Part shown: piece after piece, positions 1 to 5,007 of the stretch
Position numbering within the stretch: position 1 is the stretch's first letter
How the letters are laid out: the number at the start of each line of letters is the position of its first letter
NCBI GenBank assembly: GCA_011334435.1
Contig: DTPJ01000459.1
Coordinates: 1-5,007 of the forward strand
Reading direction: 5' to 3'
Source: Candidatus Poribacteria bacterium
GTDB lineage: Bacteria > Poribacteria > DTPJ01
DNA length: 5,007 nt
The notes under the pieces: generated by a model
What the model saw: only the letters and a program-made list of their open reading frames with translations
What the model was told of the DNA's origin: nothing
Databases searched by the model: none
Position numbers and translations under genes: made by a program

Positions 1-1052
1 AACCGGGGAAACCGATAGAGGAAGTATCAAGAGAACTTGGCATTCCAGAAGCAGACATAATAAAAATGGCATCAAACGAGAATCCGCTTGGTGCTTCACC
101 ATTAGGCATTCAGGCGATAAAGGATTGTGCGGAAAACGTCTTCCTATATCCTGACGGCGATTGCTATTATTTGAAACGCGATTTAGCGGAAATTTTGGGC
201 GTTAAACCAGAAAATTTGCTTATGGGCAATGGCTCAAATGATGTCCTTCAAATTATAGCGGATACATTTATTAAGCCAGAAGATGAGGTCATATATTCAA
301 GACATGCTTTTGTCGTCTATACATTAGTGACGAAGATCGCAGATGCAAAAGCGGTAGTTACAGAGATGAAGGATTACACGCATGATCTCTCAGCAATGGC
401 TGATGCTATAACAGATATGACGAAAGTTATATTTATCGCCAATCCTAACAATCCAACAGGGACGATGGTAACAGCAGAGGAAGTAGAAAAATTTATGGAT
501 AGAGTCCCTGAGGACGTCATTGTAGTCTTTGATGAGGCTTATTATGAATATGTCACTCGTGATGATTATCCGCAGACGCTTAAATATGTCCATGATGGCA
601 GAAACGTCATCGTTTGCCGAACTTTCTCAAAAATATATGGTTTAGCGGGACTTCGTGTCGGTTATGGCATAGCTAAATCAGATTTAGTTGAAGTGATGAA
701 CAAGGTTCGTCAGCCATTCAACGTCAGCATGGTCGCCCAAGTAGCAGCAAGAGCAAGCCTTAAAGATAAAGATCACGTTGAGAGAAGCATAAAAGTTAAT
801 ACCGAAGGGAAACAATATCTATATAACGAGTTGGAAAAAATCGGAATTGATTATGTCCCATCAGAAGCGAATTTTATACTTATCCATCTGGACAGACCAG
901 GTCCGCAAGTGATGAAAGAATTGCTGAAATATGGCGTTATTGTGCGTCCACTTGTTGGATATGAATTGCCGAACTCCATCAGGGTTACTATCGGCACAAG
1001 AGAACAAAATGAACGGTTTATCACATGCCTAAAAACGGTGTTAGGTAAATAG
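1..1052 (+). CDS. hisC: Histidinol-phosphate aminotransferase (5'-truncated by window edge)
   Basis: This is a PLP-dependent class I/II (fold type I) aminotransferase. It converts imidazole-acetol phosphate plus glutamate to histidinol phosphate in cytosolic histidine synthesis. The frame is open from base 3 and reads PGKPIEEVSRELGI before the ATG at 66, which is the usual HisC N-terminal segment; the ATG is therefore internal and the true start lies upstream. Counting from base 3, visible signatures are SNENPLG (residues 24-30), NPNNPTG (147-153), FDEAYY with the PLP-contacting Asp177 and Tyr180, the Schiff-base lysine Lys210 in SKIYGLAGLR with phosphate-binding Arg218, and the carboxylate-binding Arg327 in IRVTIGT. 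About 349 residues are visible, so only a short N-terminus is missing. The C-terminus is complete. With tyrA 14 bases downstream, a second role in aromatic transamination (phenylalanine/tyrosine) is plausible, as known for Bacillus HisC. The family call is very secure; substrate range is inferred. Confidence 0.95.
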   Translation, partial: PGKPIEEVSRELGIPEADIIKMASNENPLGASPLGIQAIKDCAENVFLYPDGDCYYLKRDLAEILGVKPENLLMGNGSNDVLQIIADTFIKPEDEVIYSRHAFVVYTLVTKIADAKAVVTEMKDYTHDLSAMADAITDMTKVIFIANPNNPTGTMVTAEEVEKFMDRVPEDVIVVFDEAYYEYVTRDDYPQTLKYVHDGRNVIVCRTFSKIYGLAGLRVGYGIAKSDLVEVMNKVRQPFNVSMVAQVAARASLKDKDHVERSIKVNTEGKQYLYNELEKIGIDYVPSEANFILIHLDRPGPQVMKELLKYGVIVRPLVGYELPNSIRVTIGTREQNERFITCLKTVLGK

Positions 1053-1055
1053 ATA

Positions 1056-1062
1056 AGAGGTG
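1056..1062 (+). promoter_or_regulatory. Ribosome binding site of tyrA
   Basis: The purine-rich string AAGAGGTG occupies about 1055-1062, just after the hisC stop codon. It is a near match to the Shine-Dalgarno consensus and sits about five bases before the ATG at 1067. It supports that ATG as the tyrA start, and translation of tyrA from a shared hisC-tyrA message. Confidence 0.6.
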
Positions 1063-1066
1063 TTGA

Positions 1067-1939
1067 ATGGGGTTTAATGAAAATGTCAATTGCGTTTCTA
1101 TCGCAGGAGTTGGGTTGATCGGTGGGTCTGTCGGTTTAGCGTTAAAACGAGCTGGATTTAAAGGCAGGATCGTTGGATTTGGACGTAGATGGAGTTCTCT
1201 AAAACATGCTATTGACACGAAAGCTGTTGATTCTATTGAGATGGATTTATCAGAAGCGATGAAAGATACAGATATGCTTATTATCGCGACGCCTGTTGAT
1301 ACGATAGCAGGATTAGCAAAAGAGGCAATTAAATATGCGAAAAAAGGCTGTATCATAACCGACGTCGGAAGCACAAAATCAAAACTTGTGAAGGAAATTG
1401 AGAGTTTTATTCCAAATGACATATATTTTGTCGGGGCGCATCCTATGGCAGGTTCACATAAAACTGGCGTAGATTCCGCCTGTGCGACCCTTTTTGAGCA
1501 AAATCTTTGCATAATAACTCCTACCAAGTCTACAAATTCAGATGCAGTTCAAACTGTTTCTGATATGTGGCAAAATATGGGATCAATAATAAAGATCATG
1601 TCTCCAGAAGAGCATGATTTTCTTATCTCTGCGGCGAGCCATCTTCCGCATTTAGTCGCTTATGCTTTGGTTCAATTAGCGTCAAGCATTGAGAATCAGC
1701 AAGGACGCGCTATAGACTTTGCTGGCACTGGGTTTGCCGATGTCACTCGTATAGCCTCTGGCAGTCCTGAACTTTGGAGTGGAATATTGCTTCAAAACGA
1801 GGAAATGGTCGTTTCTATGATTGACAAGATGAATTCAGAGCTTACAGAATTCAAAACCATTTTAGAAGCAAAAGACAAATCTGCACTCATGGAAAAATTA
1901 ACACATATAAAGCAAATTAGAGATTCTTTTCGTAAATGA
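1067..1939 (+). CDS. tyrA: Prephenate (or arogenate) dehydrogenase
   Basis: This cytosolic enzyme oxidatively decarboxylates prephenate to 4-hydroxyphenylpyruvate, or arogenate to tyrosine. The 290-residue product begins with a Rossmann dinucleotide-binding motif, GVGLIGG (residues 14-20). The second strand ends in GFGRR (37-41). IATPVD (73-78) and DVGSTKSK (99-106) follow, then the family hallmark HPMAGSHKTG (125-134), whose His125 matches the catalytic histidine of the family. The helical dimerisation domain starts near residue 180 and contains SHLPH (191-195) and DVTRIASGSPELW (225-237), whose Arg228 is expected to bind the prephenate carboxylate. The protein ends right after this domain, so there is no C-terminal ACT domain and no fused chorismate mutase, unlike the longer Bacillus and E. 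coli enzymes. Feedback control by tyrosine through an ACT domain is therefore absent. The start is supported by a Shine-Dalgarno site. Prephenate versus arogenate preference cannot be read from sequence alone. Confidence 0.95.
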   Translation: MGFNENVNCVSIAGVGLIGGSVGLALKRAGFKGRIVGFGRRWSSLKHAIDTKAVDSIEMDLSEAMKDTDMLIIATPVDTIAGLAKEAIKYAKKGCIITDVGSTKSKLVKEIESFIPNDIYFVGAHPMAGSHKTGVDSACATLFEQNLCIITPTKSTNSDAVQTVSDMWQNMGSIIKIMSPEEHDFLISAASHLPHLVAYALVQLASSIENQQGRAIDFAGTGFADVTRIASGSPELWSGILLQNEEMVVSMIDKMNSELTEFKTILEAKDKSALMEKLTHIKQIRDSFRK

Positions 1940-1981
1940 AATTGACTGTGCCATCTGTTAAGTTTTCTATGATTTCTGAAA

Positions 1982-2758
1982 ATGCTAAATATAATTGGGT
2001 CAAAATTAGTGGATGAGAGAAAAAATAGGCAATATCAACCTCTTGATGATTATATAAAAAAACTCGGTAACTTATTTTTTCGTTGGCGAAGTTACATTCC
2101 CATCATCCTTTTCTTAATTTTAATCTTACGTTTAAATGACCTAAAATATACCTTTCCTAATCAAATTATTGAAATAACATATCAAGTTTTTTGTCTTTTC
2201 ATATCTATTTCAGGTGAAATTGTAAGAATAATCACAGTTGGTTTTGTCCCATCTGGCACATCAGGAAGAAATACAAAATCACAAAGGGCTACTGCATTAA
2301 ATACCTCTGGTTTATATTCAATCACCCGTAACCCGTTGTATCTTGGAAATTTTTTGATAATATTTGGATTAAGCGTCTTTACACGGTCGTATCTGATCGT
2401 TATTCTAAATTGTTTATTGTTTTTGATATTCTATGTTCCTATAATATTAGTTGAGGAAAGTTTTCTTTTCGGCAAATTCGGCGATTTATACAGAGAGTAT
2501 GTCTCAAAAACACCCTGCTTTTTTCCAAGATTAAGCCTATGGCGTCCTCCAGAAAATAACTGGAGTTGGATTATGGCAATTCGGAGGGAATATAGCAGTA
2601 TAGTTTCTATGATATTATCTTTTGTAGTCATCGCTCATATTAGAATTTATGCTATCCATAGCAAACCGACTGTTAATATATATTGGTTAATCGCAGGAGT
2701 GGTAGTTTTAACTATGTGGTTAATAATGAGAACTCTAAAATTGTTGAAAAAGATTTGA
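1982..2758 (+). CDS. Integral membrane methyltransferase, ICMT/phospholipid-methyltransferase type
   Basis: The 258-residue, strongly hydrophobic protein belongs to the isoprenylcysteine carboxyl methyltransferase / phosphatidylethanolamine N-methyltransferase superfamily of SAM-dependent membrane enzymes. Likely membrane segments lie near residues 38-55, 62-88, 118-133, 136-157, 207-224 and 233-250. The superfamily core is clear: GLYSITRNPLYLGN (110-123, equivalent to the RHPxYxG motif, with Asn in place of His), the acidic pair Glu158-Glu159 closing a membrane helix, then FGDLYREY (166-173) and TPCFFP (177-182). Beyond this core there are about 75 further residues with REY (202-204) and two more membrane spans, which a minimal bacterial ICMT lacks. 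Bacteria with no prenylated proteins often use such enzymes on lipids; a lipid or lipid A phosphate substrate is possible but unproven. The ATG at 1982 lies 42 bases after tyrA with no good ribosome binding site; an in-frame stop at 1970-1972 limits any upstream extension. The gene is visibly more AT-rich than hisC, partly because of its hydrophobic codons. Confidence 0.8.
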   Translation: MLNIIGSKLVDERKNRQYQPLDDYIKKLGNLFFRWRSYIPIILFLILILRLNDLKYTFPNQIIEITYQVFCLFISISGEIVRIITVGFVPSGTSGRNTKSQRATALNTSGLYSITRNPLYLGNFLIIFGLSVFTRSYLIVILNCLLFLIFYVPIILVEESFLFGKFGDLYREYVSKTPCFFPRLSLWRPPENNWSWIMAIRREYSSIVSMILSFVVIAHIRIYAIHSKPTVNIYWLIAGVVVLTMWLIMRTLKLLKKI

Positions 2759-2775
2759 TTGTTCAATTTCAATCA
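2756..2775. repeat. Short inverted repeat over the methyltransferase stop codon
   Basis: Perfect 6-base arms, TGATTG and CAATCA, flank an 8-base spacer. The left arm includes the TGA stop of the membrane methyltransferase gene. It is in the 49-base gap before the beta-helix gene. It could be a weak hairpin or an operator-like dyad, but no T-run follows directly, so it does not look like an intrinsic terminator. Arms this short can arise by chance. Confidence 0.25.
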
Positions 2776-2797
2776 TATCTTAAATCTGTTATTTTTT

Positions 2798-2802
2798 GGA
2801 GG
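2798..2802 (+). promoter_or_regulatory. Strong Shine-Dalgarno site that sets the beta-helix gene start
   Basis: GGAGG lies five bases before the ATG at 2808, the best ribosome binding site in the window. A TTG at 2796 is in the same frame but overlaps this site and would use up the signal itself, so the ATG at 2808 is the start. The strong site, against the weak one of the preceding gene, suggests efficient independent translation. Confidence 0.8.
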
Positions 2803-2807
2803 AAAAA

Positions 2808-4736
2808 ATGACTGCTTTAACATTATACGTTGCTGTTGATGGAAATGATAGTTGGTCAGGTCAAGCTAATAAACCTTTCGCGACGATAGAACGCGCTCGC
2901 GATGAGATAAGGAAAATAAAAAAGTCAGGCAATATTCCCGAAGGCGAAATTATCATTGAGATCAAAGGTGGGACATATTATAGAGATCAGGCTTTTGTTC
3001 TTAACAGTGAAGATTCTGGCAGTGAAAAATCGCCGATCATATATCAAGCAAGTAAAGGAGAGGAAGTCCGTTTTGTTGGCGGAAAACAGGTCAAAGATTT
3101 TTCAAAAGTTACGGATAAAGACGTCCTTGACAGACTTGATCCCGAAGTAAGAGATAAAATCTATCAAGCTGACTTAAAAGCAATTGGAATAGAGGATTTT
3201 GGCAATGTAAATGGCGGAGGAATTGAACTTTTCTATAACGATAAACCTATGACATTAGCAAGATACCCAAATGATGGCTTTATTAAAATAGTTGGGCTTG
3301 TCGGTGGCGATCCTGTGGACGTAAGAGGGACAAAAGGCGATAAGATAGGCAAATTCATCTATGAAGGAGAGCGTCCTAACCGATGGGTCGGTGAAAAAGA
3401 TGCTTGGGTCCATGGTTATTGGTTCTGGGATTGGTCTGATCAACGCCATCCTATTGAATCTATTGACACAGAAAAACATATCATATCAGTCAAACCACCT
3501 TATCATGGATACGGTTATCGTGTAGGTCAATGGTTCTATGGATTAAATATACTCGCAGAGTTAGATATGCCCGGAGAATGGTATCTTGACAGAGAAACGG
3601 GAATACTCTATTTTATGCCTCCTTCACCAATTGAGAATGGACAGGCGATCGTATCTGTGCAGAAAACCCATGTAAATATGGAAAACGTCTCTTATGTAAC
3701 AATAAAGGGCATAACGTTTGAGGCAGTCAGAGGAACTGCTATCAATATACAGGGTGGAAATGACAATAAGATTGTCAATTGCACATTGCGAAATATCGGC
3801 AGTTGGGCAATCAATGTCTCTGGTGGAAAAAATAATGGCGTTATTGGTTGCGATATATATGAAATCGGCGATGGTGGAATCTCTATGTCCGGCGGGGATC
3901 GCAAAAAACTTGAACCTGCTGGTCATTATGCAGAAAATAACGACATTCACAACTACGGAAGATGGAATCGCATGTATCAGTCGGGAATATCAATGTCAGG
4001 GGTTGGAATTCGTGCTAACAATAACTTAATATATGATGCACCACATATAGCCATATTTTTCAGTGGGAATGACCATATAATAGAATTTAATGAAATCTAT
4101 AATGTCTGTTATGAATCTAATGATGCTGGCGCTATTTACGCAGGACGTAATTGGTCTATGCGTGGAACGGAGATCAGATATAACTATTTTCATCACATCA
4201 ACGGCTTTGAAGGCAAAGGCTGTGTCGGAGTTTATCTTGATGATATGTTCTGCGGGACTTTAATATATGGGAATATATTTTATAAAGTCACTATGGCAGC
4301 GTTTATCGGTGGAGGCAGAGATTGCACAATTGAGAATAACATCTTCGTTGATTGCGTTCCAGCTATCCACATTGACGCCAGAGCTATGAATTGGGCAAGC
4401 TATCACGTTGCAACTACAATGACTGAGACTTTGAAGGAAATGCCGTACCAAAATGAATTGTGGTCAAAACGCTATCCAGAATTAGTCAATATACTTGATG
4501 ACGAACCAGCAGCACCAAAAGGCAATTTAGTTATTCGCAATATATCAGTTGGTGGAAAATGGGACGGCATATACAACGAGGCAAGACCTTATGTTACAGT
4601 AAAAGATAATCTCGTTGATCAAGACCCAAAATTTGTAAAAACTCCGCCAGAAAGCTTTCAGTTAAGCGATGATTCCCCTGCATATAAACTCGGATTTAAG
4701 CCGATACCGATTGAGAAGATTGGGCTTAAACGATGA
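2808..4736 (+). CDS. Right-handed parallel beta-helix protein, GH141-like, no signal peptide
   Basis: The 642-residue product is a right-handed parallel beta-helix protein of the kind found among polysaccharide-active enzymes. It opens with the usual first strand and cap, LYVAVDGNDSWSG (residues 6-18) and KPFATIERARDEIR (22-35). A first helix part and an aromatic-rich inserted region (about 140-280, with WVHGYWFWDWSDQ at 200-212) follow. GEWYLDRETGILYFMPP (256-272) leads into the main repeats from about 288 to 525, with many NNxIxx / GNxF turns. The most conserved-looking block has SNDAGAIYAGRNW (Asp439), GVYLDDM (Asp478, Asp479), GGGRD (Asp505) and HIDAR (Asp523). The block, by memory of the family, resembles glycoside hydrolase family GH141 (fucosidase/xylanase members known); these acids are catalytic candidates by inference. 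LVDQDPKF (602-609) and LGFKPIPIEKIGL (628-640) form the usual C-terminal end, so the gene is intact. No signal peptide is present, and an in-frame TAA at 2781 rules out a longer N-terminus. Fold call is strong; substrate is unknown. Confidence 0.88.
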   Translation: MTALTLYVAVDGNDSWSGQANKPFATIERARDEIRKIKKSGNIPEGEIIIEIKGGTYYRDQAFVLNSEDSGSEKSPIIYQASKGEEVRFVGGKQVKDFSKVTDKDVLDRLDPEVRDKIYQADLKAIGIEDFGNVNGGGIELFYNDKPMTLARYPNDGFIKIVGLVGGDPVDVRGTKGDKIGKFIYEGERPNRWVGEKDAWVHGYWFWDWSDQRHPIESIDTEKHIISVKPPYHGYGYRVGQWFYGLNILAELDMPGEWYLDRETGILYFMPPSPIENGQAIVSVQKTHVNMENVSYVTIKGITFEAVRGTAINIQGGNDNKIVNCTLRNIGSWAINVSGGKNNGVIGCDIYEIGDGGISMSGGDRKKLEPAGHYAENNDIHNYGRWNRMYQSGISMSGVGIRANNNLIYDAPHIAIFFSGNDHIIEFNEIYNVCYESNDAGAIYAGRNWSMRGTEIRYNYFHHINGFEGKGCVGVYLDDMFCGTLIYGNIFYKVTMAAFIGGGRDCTIENNIFVDCVPAIHIDARAMNWASYHVATTMTETLKEMPYQNELWSKRYPELVNILDDEPAAPKGNLVIRNISVGGKWDGIYNEARPYVTVKDNLVDQDPKFVKTPPESFQLSDDSPAYKLGFKPIPIEKIGLKR

Positions 4737-4758
4737 TTTTTGCAAGTTGAGAACATTT

Positions 4759-5007
4759 TCAATATTTTTGTGCAGATGCGGTCTGTGTTAGTTTATGTTT
4801 AAGGATAATGCCATACTTGCCGACTATCCAAAGTGAGCCGTCTTTTGATAGATTGATGTCATATAGATCATAAGTTGTGTTAGCTTCTTGCAAAACCCAA
4901 GTATTTCCGCCATCTGTCGTATGTAAGACGGTTCCATTCGCACCGACCGCATAGCCTTCATTTCGGTTGATGAACTCAACATCATAAAGAGTTACATTAG
5001 TGTTGCT
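4759..5007 (-). CDS. YCF48/BNR-type beta-propeller protein, C-terminal end only
   Basis: Read on the - strand from the window edge, this frame is open for 82 codons to a TGA at 4761-4759. No start codon is expected here because the 5' part of the gene lies beyond base 5007. The peptide has one complete propeller-type repeat: LYDVEFINRNEGYAVGANG (residues 7-25), then VLHTTDGGNTW (27-37). That last stretch contains a perfect Asp-box (T-x-D-x-G-x-T-W, Thr30 to Trp37). A second, incomplete blade follows, LYDINLSKDGSLWIVGKYG (48-66), then a short polar tail. This pattern is typical of the YCF48 (photosystem II assembly factor-like), BNR and sortilin-like propellers, many of which are exported in non-photosynthetic bacteria. 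The protein's full length, any signal peptide and its role cannot be seen. It converges on the beta-helix gene with 22 bases between stop codons. A chance open frame is unlikely given the repeat structure. Confidence 0.8.
   Translation of the reverse strand, partial: SNTNVTLYDVEFINRNEGYAVGANGTVLHTTDGGNTWVLQEANTTYDLYDINLSKDGSLWIVGKYGIILKHKLTQTASAQKY

Noticed and set aside
66..68. ATG as the start of hisC
   Set aside because: The frame stays open to base 3 and the upstream residues (PGKPIEEVSRELGI) are a recognisable part of HisC, so this Met is internal.
1021..1527. A 168-codon open frame on the - strand
   Set aside because: It lies antisense to the conserved N-terminal part of tyrA and overlaps the end of hisC; its sequence resembles no family I recognise, and it is best explained as a shadow of the codon pattern.
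1969..2016. Short open frame starting at the ATG at 1969, overlapping the methyltransferase start
   Set aside because: It encodes only 15 residues with no ribosome binding site and no recognisable features.
2755..2781. Possible sigma-70 promoter (TTGATT with TATCTT at 2776)
   Set aside because: The spacing is 15 bases and the -10 matches only four of six positions; in AT-rich sequence this is expected by chance.
2796..2798. TTG as the start of the beta-helix gene
   Set aside because: It overlaps the Shine-Dalgarno sequence that serves the ATG at 2808 and has no site of its own.
3624..3950. A 108-codon open frame on the - strand, with other overlapping frames on both strands within 2956-4451
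   Set aside because: All lie inside the well-supported beta-helix gene, show no domain-like pattern and have no plausible ribosome binding context.
3670..4385. Possible tandem DNA repeat in the beta-helix gene
   Set aside because: The repetition is at the level of protein coils (Asn- and Gly-rich turns) and not of DNA; I see no conserved nucleotide repeat unit.
4747..4769. Possible intrinsic terminator between the convergent genes (TTGAGA / TTTCAA stem followed by five T)
   Set aside because: The stem has one G-C pair, one G-T wobble and four A-T pairs, too weak to call; most of it also overlaps the end of the - strand gene.

Overview
The window is a compact, bacterial-looking stretch of moderately low GC. 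It holds four genes reading left to right on the + strand and the end of a fifth gene converging on them from the right. Nothing fixes the taxon. Three things fit an uncultured marine or host-associated bacterium of the Poribacteria or Planctomycetes-like kind: a hisC-tyrA pair, a large right-handed beta-helix carbohydrate-active protein, and a YCF48/Asp-box propeller. That placement is inference only.

Positions 1-1939 are amino-acid biosynthesis. A 5'-truncated hisC (histidinol-phosphate / aromatic aminotransferase) is followed after 14 bases by tyrA (prephenate or arogenate dehydrogenase). The pair is almost certainly co-transcribed. It recalls the hisC-tyrA linkage of the Bacillus aromatic supraoperon, where HisC also transaminates aromatic 2-oxo acids. 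TyrA has no ACT domain.

Positions 1940-4736 have a different character. A more AT-rich gene encodes a multi-pass membrane methyltransferase of the ICMT/phospholipid-methyltransferase superfamily. After a 49-base gap comes a complete 642-residue right-handed parallel beta-helix protein with a very good Shine-Dalgarno site. Its core resembles glycoside hydrolase family GH141 and related beta-helix proteins. It has no signal peptide, and an in-frame stop upstream excludes a longer N-terminus. These two genes share the strand and close spacing of hisC-tyrA but no evident pathway with it.

Positions 4759-5007 on the - strand encode the last 82 residues of a YCF48/BNR-type beta-propeller protein with a textbook Asp-box. 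The rest of that gene lies beyond the window. The convergent stop codons are only 22 bases apart.

There are no RNA genes, CRISPR arrays, insertion sequences or recognisable attachment sites, and no gene-free stretch longer than about 50 bases. I found no clear case for a previously undescribed system. The items most worth following are the unsecreted beta-helix enzyme, the membrane methyltransferase beside it, and the easily missed propeller gene at the right edge.
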